A DNA stretch of 64,000 nt from Alviniconcha marisindica (GCA_018857735.1 JABMCL010000742.1:335001-399000); one strand, 5' to 3'. Shown: positions 11,140 to 23,338, counted from the stretch's first letter. Numbers and translations: made by a program. Notes: generated by a model from the letters alone, not told the origin.

Positions 11140-11921
11140 GTCATGAGCTCTTTTAACTGTGTTCATTTGTTTGCACGTTTCTCTTGTCCAACTCACACAT
11201 GTTGGATGGGTATTCACAGATGAAAATGTAGCTACATTGTAAATGAAAGTAATCGATCAGTATTTACAAGGTTTCCCTTAAAGTTTTAAGAATATAATGT
11301 TGAACAAACTGAACAGTCAAAAAACATAGAGATGAAGACACCTGAGAAAGTCATATTCACATTAATGCCACTACTCCAAACGTCTGACAGTCCATCAGTT
11401 CTTCAGTGTAACCAGAACAGCTGAGCAAACAGCCCAGCAACTGAACCCAAGTTACCAAGAATTACCGGGCTGTCAGACATCTCTCTCTACCTCGGAACTC
11501 TTTCCCCATCTTCATCCCTCGCAGAAGCTGCTCTCTGGGAGATGCATCACCGGTATTTGAGCACAACAGGGTGTACTTTTCGCACACGCAAATGCTTTAT
11601 AAAAATTAAAGTAAGTGACTCGCCTATGCTCCGTATAAAGGTGGACAACTTCCTTTCCTCACTTTTGGCCAAATTGTTGAGACTTTTCTCCCGAAAGAGT
11701 TCAACAGTGCAAACAACCTCTGGGCAGCATGTTTTGTTTTCAAACACTGAAACCAGCAAAGCAAATGGTGTCATATTAATGCTCCACCCCCTGCCCAGTT
11801 GCTTAATTTTTCACTGCTACTGTTACCTTTCTCTTGAGTCTGCATACACACTTTTATTAGTTTTAAACCACAGCTATCAGGCAAAGGTGAACTGATTTCT
11901 AAACATGAAAGAGTATCAGGG

Positions 11922-11957
<36 letters not shown>

Positions 11958-12327
11958 AAGCAAACCTTCCCCCACCAGCTCACAAAACAGTTTTCTATTC
12001 GGCATCAGGCCATATTCAGCAACAATATATGGGTAACGAGTCTAAGATTGTAGCCATTGTGCTACACCACACACATTTCACAATTTGCACCCATAACAGT
12101 TTGACCCAAAACTCGCTTTGATAAACAACCTGCGTTGATTTTGGGACAAGCCTCAAATATAATCCTTTTCATTTAGCAATGCCACTTTCAAATGCCTCTT
12201 TGGGTTTGTTATTCCACCTCTTCATGCAGCCAGCCACTTACACAGATGAACTGTAAATACACCAAAGACTCAAACAGGTAAATAACACACGGAGACCAAT
12301 TTCCTGCTCACTTTGATTTTGAATTCA

Positions 12328-12364
<37 letters not shown>

Positions 12365-13404
12365 TGCTCATTCAACAAAACTTGTGATCAGACCTTCAGA
12401 TTCTAGCCATGTTTTTTCTCTCTCTTTCAAATGTCGATACAAAGTGATAGTTTCCTCTGGAATACAACTGCAGCGAAATTAATCATTTCTATGCAACTGA
12501 CAAATGGTAGCTGCCATACAGACCTGAATATGTACTAGTTCACTGAGTAAAATTGCACACAAAAGGACGCCCCAAAAACCCACTGAATGTTCATCTTGCA
12601 AACAACAGACTAAAAAAAACGTATGTCAGGCAGTCCAAATTCAATCTAAAATGGCAGCATGAGCAAGCAGCATCATATGTTCTGAGCACCTCTGATGTTA
12701 CCACTGACAGTACAGCATGTCTGTTGGCAAAAACAAAAAAACAAGAAGATATGCAATGACATTTCATAGTCTGTTCTTTTTATCAGCTTTATTTTCCAGT
12801 TCTTTCTATCAGCTTTATTTTCCAGTTCTTTCTATCAGCTTTATTTTCCAACACAGTTTGCTCCTTAACCGTCTTTACTTACCAGCTTCAGATCTTGACC
12901 ACATCTTCAACTTCTTACATTCCAACCTTAAAAAAAGAAAAAGAAAAAGAAGAAGAAGAAGAAGACAAAAAAAGTTCTGATTCATGATCTTCTCATCTCA
13001 AAAACAAAGTCTGGCATTCAAAGCGACTCACTGAACACCGACTCGGCTCCCGCTCCATAATCAGGGCCGGCCCAAAGACTGATCTAAGCCAGAGAGTGTA
13101 CACCTCACACTTTCTCTGTCTCCAAACTCCAGTTTACCTGGCCAAAGACTTGCTGCTTGCTCTGGAGTTCAAACCTGAGCCAAGAGACAGAAAGTAAGAT
13201 AAACACGTGAAAGAATCCAGTAACGTAAACAAGAATCCTGTATCTCCAATTTCACTGAGCCAGTTCTACCTGGCGGACCAATGCCAAACAGACCACTGCG
13301 TTAGCTATAGAACAGAGAGATGCCGGTCTTAATGGCCAAGCACCCGTTGTCCTGGTTCCAACCTGGGCAAAGGCGGCGGCAGATGTGGGCTAGTGTAGCC
13401 AGGT

Positions 13405-13500
13405 GCTGAAAATGACGCATGCCAAGCCCTCCCCCACCCTGTTTCAAAGTGCTGAAAATGACGCATGCCAAGCCCTCCCCCACCCTGTTTCAAAGTGCTG
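13405..13500. repeat. 46-bp tandem duplication
   Basis: GTGCTGAAAATGACGCATGC followed by CAAGCCCTCCCCCACC is present twice, with a partial third start at about 13493. Confidence 0.9.
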
Positions 13501-15676
13501 AAAAATACATGGCAAGTTACACACACACACACAAGAAAACACCACCACCCCAAAAAACAAAGACAAGTTCAACTGTGCAATGTTAAATGACACAAAAGCT
13601 CCATATTAATACAAAACCATAATGATGAAGTGAAGCGATTTCAGTTGACATGTTAAACTCGCGCTCCGACTTCCCTTTTGTAATTAATCAATAAATTTGT
13701 AAGCAAATGCATGAGAAAAGAGTGATTGTTAATTTGCACTGGGTAACTATTCTGTGTCTTAATCTGCATCTGACGTTGCCTTCTTCAGGCCCATCATCTT
13801 TGTAAAACAATGGGATCTACTTTCACTTTTGACTTCTATTCTTCTCATAAAAAAACACACACACACACACACACACACAAAAAAAAGACAAAGAAAATAA
13901 TATAAAATATACAGATATACAACAGGACAAAATTTTAAAAATGCAGGTCATTTACAAGTAATTCAAATACTGCAATGCTAACACAAAGTCAGCAACTCAA
14001 TGAAGACGGCAGACTTAACTGCTTGGGACCGAGGTCACTTCATCAGCAGTGCTAACATAAAGAACAGCCACCCCCCAAAAGAAACACCCACAGAAACTGG
14101 TTGCTGGCAATACCTAAGTGCAGTGAGCTGTCCATGCTGACCATGGTACTGAGTAAACTGTGTTTCTAATATATAAAAAAGAAGAACACTATAGCAATTA
14201 CTATTTTAGTTTAGCTCAATGCTGAAGTGCTGAAGCAAACCTGTTTGCAATTCTTGGTGCTGTGTTTAACGGTGCCATGTGCAGATAACACTGCTGTTGA
14301 ACAACTGCTCTTTCCTCCCACATGCCTTCCTTGCAATTCCAGCGGCGTTTGGACCAAACCAAGCAGCAAGCTGGTCATCACAAGCCAGCGCCACAGTCTG
14401 GCCAATTCTGTTTTGTCACACTTACAGTACAGAATGTTGAAAATGTATAGGTTGCAGGACAACTTACAAAAAATAACAAAAAGTACAAGAATGGGAAAAA
14501 GAGGGATGTTGGTTGTTCTCAACCTGTCCTTGTTCTACCCCTTTTTGATTCGTGCCACAGTGGTTACCATTAGTCTCATTATTTTACTGAATTGCTTGCA
14601 GGTTGCGGTCATAGTGAAAGCAAAAGTTGTAGGGAACTGTTGATGTGCCTTCAGCACTAACATTTGCCAGACCACGGGGCCGACATGCGATACCTGGCTG
14701 GCTGCTTGGTTTTATGAACATGCTGCTACAATTACCAGCAGGAAATGCAGGAGGAAGAAACAGTTGTCTGGTGGCACCATTGCTCATTACACTGTAGACT
14801 ACAGTAAACATGAAAAACATGGACATCACTAGCCCACCCCACCCCCCAACAAAATCAAACAATACTCAACCAAAATGTGAAGTGACTTATCTGCTCACAG
14901 TGACTCTTACACGGCCTGCTCACTGAGCTCACTGATTGAGTCTAGCAGGTGTAGGAGATGGCGGGTCCCGTTATAGTAGGCAAAACTGATTGAGCGGACG
15001 TGGTTGCAACTCTCTGGGTCAGAAGGCAGTCATGATTGTTTAGCAGAACTCTGTGGCACTATCTGCGAGCCCTACAAAATGTGATCTGGACCAGAATCGG
15101 ATGAAGATTTAAAAGGAAATAAATGGGGAGGAGTGGGGGATTGGAAGGGAACAGGTATTCTGCTGCACCTGTGATGAATCAAGGCAGACAACTGTGGAGG
15201 AACTCACTTATCTCTCAGCTACCGTGGAGAATTGCCAGGTTAGTTAGTTAGTACTCCAGTTTCCCCGTCCGGTGAACCATAAAGGGTCACCTCGGGACAA
15301 CGACTTCTCTCCTGCGTGCCTGAACCCACCGCTGTTTTCTGTTGTCGCTGTTGTTTGTTTTTTAAACCTTTTATCGGACTACACAACAACGATGCTGCAA
15401 AAAGCACCCCAAATCGAACACACAGGCCGAAGCTTCACCACTGTCTCCTCCATTGCCATCCTCGCTTCCAAGTTTAACCCCTTTGCAGCTGCATGCCATG
15501 TTCTGCCTGCCTGAACACGGCGTCTGATGAGGCTTCATTCAGCAGACACCCACAACACTTGGCTGACGCCTCCACGCAGCTTTCAGAGTCTGGGCACTGT
15601 AGGCCGCCCGTGGCAGCTAGAGGGCCACTCGTGCACTGACTCACTCTCTCGCTCGCTTGCTCCACAGGCACTTGAT

Positions 15677-15790
15677 TCACTTGAGCTTGAGCTTGATGGA
15701 GTTTTTGAGTGGCATGAAGCCGGTGGTGGAAGGGGGGATTCCAGTCTGTGGACTTGCCAGCTCCGGTAGCTCGTTGCTGGGGACTGGTGC
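15677..15790 (-). CDS. PAPOLA: Poly(A) polymerase, last coding exon
   Basis: Phase 0 from GGTTGCAG|GCACCAG to TGA (15677-15679), 37 codons. It ends in KNSIKLKLK-stop, the highly conserved extreme C-terminus of PAPOLA (KNSIKLRLNR in vertebrates), which places the true stop. Pro/Ser-rich residues precede it. A 42-bp array begins directly upstream of its acceptor. Confidence 0.93.
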   Translation of the reverse strand, partial: APVPSNELPELASPQTGIPPSTTGFMPLKNSIKLKLK

Positions 15791-15799
15791 CTGCAACCA

Positions 15800-16090
15800 C
15801 CAAAACTGATTCTGTCCAGTCAGTGTAATGACCACTGGTATGTGTGCATGCAATAAACACGTCAGTGTAATGACCACTGGTATGTGTGCATGCAATAAAC
15901 ACGTCAGTGTAATGACCACTGGTATGTGTGCATGCAATAAACACCAGTCAGTGTAATGACCACTGGTATGTGTGCATGCAATAAACACGTCAGTGTAATG
16001 ACCACTGGTATGTGTGCATGCAATAAACACGTCAGTGTAATGACCACTGGTATGTGTGCACGCAATAAACACTTCAGTGTAATAATTACT
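15800..16090. repeat. 42-bp minisatellite, about 7 copies
   Basis: Units of GTGTAATGACCACTGGTATG plus TGTGCATGCAATAAACACG lie in the last intron of the poly(A) polymerase gene, right next to the acceptor of its last exon. The last copies are degenerate. They do not copy the acceptor itself. Confidence 0.95.
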
Positions 16091-16560
16091 GGTATGTGTT
16101 TCAGTGTACGTGCCTAAAAACCCATTTAATGTAGGGGGCCCCTTTTGGCAGGCGGGCCTACCAGTATGTATGCACATGCAGCAGACAGATAAAAACCAGT
16201 GTAATTTACTGCCTGTATATATGCGCACACAGCAGACAGACAAACTTTCCAGTCACGGTATTTGACTACTGGCATGTGCAGACGTATGCACATGCAAGCG
16301 CGCGCGCACACACACACACTCAGATTATGCATACACAGTGACACACACACACACATAAACGTATACACACAGCAAAGACAGCTATACATTTTCCAGCCAG
16401 CGTATTTGACTACCGGCACACACACACACACACACACAATGACACACAGAGCAAAGACAGCTAAACATTATCCAATCAGTGTATTTGACTACTGGCACAC
16501 ACACACACACACACTATTTCTGTCCTGCTGGACTACCTTGAAACAGATCTTTCTCCTGCT
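16091..16560. repeat. CA-rich intronic repeats
   Basis: Diverged copies of a block ending TTTGACTACYGGCA followed by (CA)n occur three times (about 16258-16520), in the last intron of the poly(A) polymerase gene. Confidence 0.75.
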
Positions 16561-16564
16561 GGAC

Positions 16565-16705
16565 TAAAGAGATCTCTGACCAACAGGAGTATCTTCAAAG
16601 AGATCTCTCTCCAACGGGAGTACCTTCAAAGAGATCACTCTCCAACAGGAGTACCTTCAAAGAGACCTTTCACCAACAGGAGTACCTTCAAAGAGATCTT
16701 TCCAA
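16565..16705. repeat. About 33-bp tandem repeat, 5 copies
   Basis: Units of CAACAGGAGTACCTTCAAAG with AGATCTCTCTC between them. Confidence 0.9.
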
Positions 16706-17039
16706 GACACAGGCAAATAACATGCGATATAAAAGCGATCAACACCAACAAAGCCAATGCTATTCTTCTGCTGTACAGTGTCCAACTTTAACGTTTTGAA
16801 CATTTCTCCAACACTTTTAGTGCATGTTGGGTTATTCTGCTGTTTTCACAATCCACTGCACTTTGACATGGACTACAGAATCTTTAACACGTGGGTGCAC
16901 TCTTTTCACAAAATGGAAAAGAGTCAAGGTCATTAAAACTGACATGCAGAGAGGAAGAGAGCATGAAAGATCTAGGAAAGAGTATTGATTATTTATTAAT
17001 TTTTGTATCTCAGTGGTCGAGCGGAGATTGGTGTGTGCA

Positions 17040-17078
<39 letters not shown>

Positions 17079-17865
17079 CATGGTTATTGTTTGATAAGGC
17101 GATAATGGTAGACTATAATATATAAGATTCTGTTTGTTTGAAATGTATGTTAGTGTGGTTTTTGTCATAAGATGTTTGTACAGCGCAGTGAGTTTAACTC
17201 TGGTTAGAAAACAACGCTTTATAAGAATTATTTATTATTATTACTATTATGACACTGCCTGTAACGCTTAGTTGTAGCTATCGTAACTCAAAATAAAAAC
17301 TTTTTTAAATAATGAAACATTGTCTAATACGACTTGACTGAGATAAGGCAACTGTCATTGTTTCAATCTGAACCATCTGCAAAAAGAAAAAGGAATCTGA
17401 GCATTTTGGATGTAACCAAGACTTGGAATGTCATCAAGGATCAATGATGCTGGTATCGACAGTTTAAACTCTTGGTGGCCTTTATCACGGAAAGTTTCAC
17501 TGATTCTGACGGTCAGAGAAAACCCACTCACCAAGCTTTTTGCTGAATCAACTAGTCATTTTCCTTGAACATCAGCCATGACCACAAAAACAGACACGGA
17601 TCATTAAACAAACTTGATTTTTCATGCAAGTCAAACTGCAGCATGAAGAGGCATAGGGGAGAAGAAAAGAAAAAAGAAACAAACAAAAACTGAACCAAGA
17701 AATAGCATTAACACACACACAAGTTTTCAAAATAAAAAACAACCTAAAATGATAACCTTAAAAAATTAAACCTCTAGGAAAACTAAAACAAAAAAGGCGG
17801 GATGATGAAATACATGGACATGCTAAGGACAGCATGGGTTCACTCAAACAGCGAGGACAACATAC
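16706..17865. other. Intronic stretch with GT tract and SINE-like tail
   Basis: A (GT)n tract lies at 17043-17076. From about 17160 to 17250 there is a plus-oriented short-element 3' end (GTACAGCGCAGTGAGTTTAA ... CAACGCTTTATAAGAATTAT then (TTA)n). No exon is seen. Confidence 0.5.
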
Positions 17866-17991
17866 CGTGGCAGCAACTTTGGCCAAGGAAGCTGTGGCTG
17901 GTTTGGAAGCGGCACCATCAGCAGACGTCTGCTGCTGGTCACTCTCACTGGACACGCTGTTGGCGGACGACCCACTGGACTTCTCGTCAAC
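17866..17991 (-). CDS. PAPOLA: Poly(A) polymerase, Ser-rich tail exon
   Basis: 42 codons, phase 0 at both ends (TATGCAG|GTTGACG to GCCACG|GTATGT). It encodes a Ser/Gln/Ala-rich stretch (VDEKSSGSSANSVSSESDQQ..), typical of the disordered, phosphorylated C-terminal region of poly(A) polymerases. It joins in frame to the last exon. Confidence 0.8.
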
Positions 17992-18074
17992 CTGCATAGG
18001 GGAGGCGGACCGCTATCAGACGACCGCGCATCAAGAGCACAGATTAGGAGTGGCGCAAGAGACACAGGCGAGTT

Positions 18075-19450
18075 GTGACAGATCAACCAACACACAGAGG
18101 TCAGGAGAGATGCAGGACACAGGGTGTCATCACAGATCAACCGAAACACAAGGTCAGGAGAGATGCAGGACACAGGGTGTCATCACAGATCAACCAACAC
18201 ACAGAGATCAGGAGAGATGCAGGACACAGGGTGTCATCACAGATCAACCAAAACACAGAGATCAGGAGAGATGCAGGACACAGGGTGTCATCACAGATCA
18301 ACCAAAACACAGAGATCAGGAGAGATGCAGGATACAGGGTGTCATCACAGATCAACCAAAACACAGAGATCAGGAGAGATGCAGGACACAGGGGTCATCA
18401 CAGATCAACCAAAACACAGAGATCAGGAGAGATGCAGGACACAGGGTGTCATCACAGATCAACCAAAACACAGAGATCAGGAGAGATGCAGGACACAGGG
18501 TGTCATCACAGATCAACCGAAACACAAGGTCAGGAGAGATGCAGGACACAGGGTGTCATCACAGATCAACCAAAACACAGAGATCAGGAGAGATGCAGGA
18601 TACAGGGTGTCATCAGAGATCAACCAAAACACAGAGATCAGGAGAGATGCAGGATGCAGGGTGTCATCAGAGATTAACCAAAACACAGAGATCAGGAGAG
18701 ATGCAGGATACAGGCCAGGCGTCCCCGTTCAACCGAAACAGGTCAGGAGAGATGCAAGAGACAGGAGCTCATCACTGATGCAGGAGACAGGGGGTCATCA
18801 CAGATCAACTAAGACACAGAGATCAGGAGAGATGCAGGATACAGGCAATTGTCACAGATCAACAAACACACAGAGATCAGGAGAGATACAGGAACTAGGG
18901 GAGCCGTCACAGGTCCATCAAAACACAGAGATCAGGAGATGCAGGAGACAAGGGAATTGCCACAGATCCACCAAATCACAGAGATCAGGAGATGCAGGAG
19001 ACAAGGGAATTGCCACAGATCCACCAAATCACAGAGATCAGGAGATGCAGGAGACAAGGGAATTGCCACAGATCCACCAAAACACAGAGATCAGGAGATG
19101 CAGGGGGAACAAGGGAATTGCCACAGATCCACCAAAACACAGAGATCAGGAGATGCAGGAGACAAGGGAATTGCCACAGATCCACCAAAACACAGAGATC
19201 AGGAGATGCAGGAGACAAGGGAATTGCCACAGATCCACCAAAACACAGAGATCAGGAGATGCAGGAGACAAGGGAATTGCCACAGATCCACCAAAACACA
19301 GAGATCAGGAGATGCAGGAGACAAGGGAATTGCCACAGATCCACCAAAACACAGAGATCAGGAGATGCAGGAGACAAGGGAATTGCCACAGATCCACCAA
19401 AACACAGAGATCAGGAGAGACACAGGAGTTTTCACAGATCAACCAAAACA
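18075..19450. repeat. 53-54-bp minisatellite in two subfamilies, about 25 copies
   Basis: The first half repeats ACACAGAGATCAGGAGAGAT with GCAGGACACAGGGTGTCATC. The second half (from about 18905) is a homogeneous variant with GAGATGCAGGAGACAAGGGA and ATTGCCACAGATCCACC. A mosaic junction lies at 18700-18900. It fills most of an intron of the poly(A) polymerase gene. The plus-strand open frames through it (up to 450 codons) are repeat translations. Confidence 0.95.
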
Positions 19451-19838
19451 CTGCAGAAACTGAGAAAGAAGTTTAAGAGACAAAAAGAAAACAAAATGCC
19501 ATTTCAAGGAGCTAAGAGCATGCCCCCTACAATGAGAATAGCATCATAAAATCTGCTCCCGTAAGGACAAGCAGACACCATTACTGATGGGTATCAAGAA
19601 GAGGCTGAACTGAAAAACAGCATGCAGCATCAGTCACAGCTATGCTTTGATTTTTTGTCCCTCATGCCACCAAACACACTCTCCCACTGGAAGGTTATCC
19701 AGAGTTTGAAGCAGACCGAGACTGTCATTTTACCCAGTCAAAACAATGCACAAAGCTGATGAGAGATGGCGAATGGGGCAAGCTGTTGTACCAATCTTCA
19801 TCCCTCCACCTCTCCCCGTGCCCCAGCCTTTGCCGTAC

Positions 19839-19919
19839 CTGTTCATCCTTGGTTTTTTTGGAGGGGGTGATGGCAGTGAAGGGGGACCCGGGTCGTTTTG
19901 AGGCAGAGTCGTTCATATC
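19839..19919 (-). CDS. PAPOLA: Poly(A) polymerase, NLS-like exon
   Basis: 27 codons, phase 0 at both ends (ATTTCAG|GATATG to GAACAG|GTACGG). It encodes KRPGSP followed by SKKTK, matching the bipartite nuclear localisation signal of vertebrate PAPOLA/G (KR..SP ... KKTK) and placing the enzyme in the nucleus. Confidence 0.88.
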
Positions 19920-20403
19920 CTGAAATCAAACCAACAGATCAGCACAAAGACATGAACTGAAAGTCAAACCTGTGAAGACAGGCAGGCCCACAAAGGTGGG
20001 GAGAAAGACAAATCATCAAGGGGGTGTGATATGTGAACCCAGAATGACATTTCAGCACTTTCCCTAAGACCTTTAATGACCACAAGCCTTTCTTTTTTTC
20101 TCTCCCTTTTCTTCTTCTATTACAATCCCTTTCCTTTCCTTAATCACTTTCACACACAGCAGTGGCTGAAACAATACAGCGATTCTGAGCAACTGTGAAG
20201 AACCAAGCAATAATAACAAAAACAAATATATAAAAAACTCCAAGCAAAGATGGCCACTATCATTTGGAAAGAAGGGCCAAAACACCCCCCAAAAAGTGTA
20301 TGCTAACTGGGCGGTTCATGGGGGGTTGTTAACTCCTTTGACTTTTACCCGGCATCGCTAAAGTCCCTTGGCTGCTTTTACTTCCGGTGCGTATTTTCTT
20401 CAC

Positions 20404-20650
20404 AATGGAAGGCGGCGACAGTGAATTTCCGAATTTTACACTGCCAACTTTAAAGGCATTTTTGGAGGCCTGTAGTCTGGCAACAAGCAACAACTTGCTG
20501 CTCGTGCTATAGGATGCCCCAAACCAAATTTTGTCCACAACATCACAATCTTCTGGTCAGCCAAAAAAAAAGGACAGAAAGGCACTTTGTTTCCAGCCTC
20601 CATCCCCTTTCCCTGGTAATTTTTGCAACTGCAACAGAGTTGGCATTTGT
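20404..20650 (+). pseudogene. Frameshifted SAP-like fragment, probably transposon derived
   Basis: From ATG at 20404 the plus strand reads EFPNFTLPTLKAFLEACSL, like the first helix of SAP domains (L-K-x-FL). A 1-base shift after the ATSN region is needed to continue QQLAARAIGCPKPNFVHNI. In the original frame there is a TAG. The fragment lies antisense inside a poly(A) polymerase intron, has no splice context, and looks like the N-terminal piece of a mobile-element protein. It is not a working gene. Confidence 0.4.
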
Positions 20651-20883
20651 ACTGCTTTGCAATTCTAGGTTCAACTTCCACTGTTATACACAGGGTGAAG
20701 CAACGCCTACCAATGGTGATTGGATGATACATCGACCAAGCAGTAACTGTTTGACAAACGATTGGTTGACAGAATATCACTGATCAAACAGTAAATGTTT
20801 GAAAGGTGATTGGGTGATTATGTATCATCAATTAAGCTGTCAATGTTTAAAACCCCAAAATTTCCGGCATGAGAAACACTGAC

Positions 20884-21241
20884 CTCTGTGTGTTCTTTGG
20901 AAACGTTGCGCTCACTGCCAGACTCTGAGGCAGGGACAGCGTTGGTGGAGGAGTTGTCGCTCGGATGCCAAACCATAGAGTCTGCCTGATCGCTGGGGAT
21001 CTCAGCCATGGCGGCCCCACTCCCAGACACGTCCACAGACTGGGACTCCTGGGATGTCTCGTCCTCGTCAGCCCCTGTGCTGGACTTGCTGGCATCCGGC
21101 TGCTCCTGCTTGCTGCTGCTGCTGAGAGGCTTGTCCATGCTGGAGCGCCGGTCGCCGGCGCCGCTGCTGCGCCCCCCTTCCTTCCTCTTGGGCCGGCCAA
21201 TGTCCAGTATGTGCTTGGGCACGTAGGAACTCAGCTGCTTT
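20884..21241 (-). CDS. PAPOLA: Poly(A) polymerase, exon at the end of the RNA-binding domain and start of the tail
   Basis: 358 bp. One base completes a split Lys codon, then KQLSSYVPKHILDIGRPKRK, equivalent to RKQLHQLLPNHVLQKKKK of vertebrate PAPOLA, and an acidic Ser-rich tail to HTE. Acceptor TTGCCAG|AAAGCAG, donor CAGAG|GTCAGT. It is the largest coding exon of the gene. Copies of its acceptor lie upstream (21242-21440). Confidence 0.93.
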
Positions 21242-21440
21242 CTGGCAACACACACCAACGGTTCGGTCTATCAACGCGGACTCTGGATGAACTGCTTTCT
21301 GGCATAGTGACAACACACACTTGTGGTTCACTCTAGTAAAACTGCTGTCTGTTCACCTGGGACCAGTGTTTCACGCTGGTTGACAAATGTGTTTCAGACT
21401 GGTCCCAGATGAACTGCTTTCTGTCAACACACAGCCAGTG
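21242..21440 (-). repeat. Three upstream copies of a poly(A) polymerase 3' splice site
   Basis: On the minus strand the true junction TTGCCAG|AAAGCAG (21241/21242) is echoed at 21298/21299 (TGCCAG|AAAGCAG), 21348/21349 (AACAG|ACAGCAG) and 21420/21421 (TGACAG|AAAGCAG). Each copy has CAG plus the first exon bases, with GTGTGTTG-type sequence upstream. Unit spacing is 50-72 bp. Confidence 0.7.
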
Positions 21441-21569
21441 GTTTACTCCTTCTGTTGCGGGACTCAGTATCAAGATAAAGTTAAACCTGAGGATCCTAAA
21501 ATTTTCTCATTTGTATTCGATGTGAACACACGTTTTCCACCTTCTAGCACATGCTGCTATACACTGGCA

Positions 21570-21835
21570 GTATGACCAGGCCTACACAGTCATTCCAAAT
21601 CCAATTTCTGGGATCTTGTCCTCTGTCGAATGCCAGGAAAATCTCACTGTTCTGTTTCAGCCTGATGCAGCACCCAATTCAGGTCAAAATAGATCTAATC
21701 ATTATCATCTCTGAAAAATGTGCGGGCAAATTTTAGTCACAGATAAGGCACAACCGACTATAAGAAGCACGGATGGATCAAATATACGGGAAAATGTATT
21801 CTCATACTCCAAAAATTAAAGCAATACCGTTTTGT
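21570..21835 (+). mobile_element. Non-autonomous element, copy A (diverged)
   Basis: The segment from TTTCTGGGATCTTGTCCTCT to CTCATACTCCAAAAATTAAA follows the same order of blocks as 34008-34480, including GACTATAAGAAGCACGGATG. See copies B and C. Confidence 0.5.
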
Positions 21836-21983
21836 CTTTTTTCTCAACAAGGACAGAAGAGACCAACGGAATTTCAAGGCTTTGCACTGAAGAACATTAC
21901 AGATACCCAGGTGACCTTGAACTCCAGGCCCTTTCAAGTGTTCACACCACTGGTGACTGTAACCACCAAAGTGATGACCAAGT

Positions 21984-22012
21984 GAACCCCCCCCCCCCCC
22001 CCCCCCCCCCCC
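21984..22012. repeat. Poly-C homopolymer
   Basis: A run of about 28 C within the intron. Confidence 0.95.
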
Positions 22013-22151
22013 ATGAGGACTTCAGATGACAAATCGCCAGCCACCACATGCACTGCCATCTAATGTCCCATGCACACTCCCCTCCCACTGCGTAATTTAT
22101 ATCTCGAGTACAGCAGCATACCACACACTGAATCAGGACCAAGCGACTCAC

Positions 22152-22221
22152 TTTCTGAGGTATGTGATTTCCACCTTCATGCCTTCTTTGAACAGGTTGA
22201 TGTGCATGGCCTGCTTGTGAA
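22152..22221 (-). CDS. PAPOLA: Poly(A) polymerase, RNA-binding domain exon
   Basis: 70 bp: two bases, then HKQAMHINLFKEGMKVEITY and LRK, equivalent to YRQAINSKMFEVDMKIAAMHVKRK of PAPOLA. Acceptor CTCCCCAG|TTCACAAG needs one base from the preceding exon. The nearest upstream exon found leaves two, so an exon is missing between them. Confidence 0.88.
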
Positions 22222-22629
22222 CTGGGGAGAAAAAGAAGGCACACATAGATTTCATACATACAAGCACAGTGACAGTACGCCATCAATGACAAACACAGGA
22301 ACTGCTCACCTCATCCAAACCCTGGCTGACCAAGTTGAGTTAACTCTTTGTAGGTCACTACTTTGTTTACACAAAACAGCCCCAAACACTTCAGCTGAAC
22401 TCAGTACGTATCCGAGTGCTCAGGAAAGACAAGCTCTAAAGTCTCTCTCATGCTGCTGCTGAAACAGGTCCTATGTTTGCCTGACTGACCATGCCTATCT
22501 CATCCTGTCTGCATAATTATGACTCTCTCCCCTCCAGGCAATCCAATTGTGATGTTCTTGCCTTTGTATTCTTTTCCTTGGAGATAAAACTACAATCAGC
22601 AAATGGGGAGGGTGGGGAGGGGGGAGGGG

Positions 22630-22642
22630 AGGGGGAGGGAGA

Positions 22643-22692
<50 letters not shown>
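22630..22692. repeat. GA microsatellite
   Basis: A G-rich run followed by about 22 GA dinucleotides. Confidence 0.95.
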
Positions 22693-22693
<1 letters not shown>

Positions 22694-22837
22694 TTCAAGT
22701 GAAAAACAAACAAGACTAACTGACCAGCATCGGAGAAAGACTGTATATCAGTGAATCAAGTAGCTTTGTTGGAGACCAACCTGCCTTTGCAGTACTGGCT
22801 GCATGGAGCAAAGAACTCACACACCACCACAAACACA

Positions 22838-22889
22838 CACACATTCTTTCCTCTCTCTCACACACACACACACACACCTTCTCTCTCCT

Positions 22890-22923
<34 letters not shown>

Positions 22924-23023
22924 TTTCTCTCTCTCTCTCTCACACACACACACACTCTTCTCTCTCTCTCACCACACACACACCACACTCTTTCTCTCTC
23001 TCTCCACACACACACACACTCTT

Positions 23024-23055
<32 letters not shown>

Positions 23056-23307
23056 TCTTTCTCTCTCCTCACCACACACACACACACTCTTTCTCTCTCT
23101 CTCACACACACACACACACTCTTTCTCTCTCTCTCTCACACACACACACACTCTTTCTCTCACACACACACACACTCTTTCTCTCTCTCTCACACACACC
23201 CACTTTCTCTCACACACACACTCTCTCTCTCACACCCACTCTGTCTTTGTAACACACACACTCTCTCTCTCTCACACACGCACACATACACTCTCACACA
23301 CACGACA

Positions 23308-23335
<28 letters not shown>
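22838..23335. repeat. Alternating (CA)n and (CT)n minisatellite
   Basis: About 500 bp of CTTTCTCTCTCTC followed by (CA)n, repeated some 15 times with variable lengths. Confidence 0.95.

Positions 23336-23338
<3 letters not shown>

Larger units (their letters stand above)
8668..15676 (-). other. Probable 3' UTR / downstream region of the poly(A) polymerase gene
   Basis: About 7 kb without a supportable exon. It holds (CA)n tracts at 11101-11137, 11926-11954, 12330-12360 and 13856-13878, a three-fold 27-bp repeat of TTCTATCAGCTTTATTTTCC type at 12775-12850, a 46-bp duplication at 13405-13500, and C runs near 9380. Minus-strand AATAAA hexamers occur at 10569-10574 and elsewhere. Nothing points to another gene. 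The extent of the UTR is inferred only from the absence of other features. Confidence 0.35.

Noticed and set aside
13301..13553. Possible exon in the duplicated 46-bp segment
   Set aside because: No conserved peptide and no splice pair. The frame is open only because of the duplication.
15474..15944. Minus-strand open frame overlapping the last poly(A) polymerase exon in another frame
   Set aside because: The other frame ends in NSIKLKLK-stop, the conserved C-terminus, with a phase-0 acceptor. This one is a shadow that includes the 42-bp repeat.
18124..19476. Plus-strand 450-codon open frame
   Set aside because: Translation of the 53-54-bp minisatellite on the strand opposite to the host gene. 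No homology or signals.
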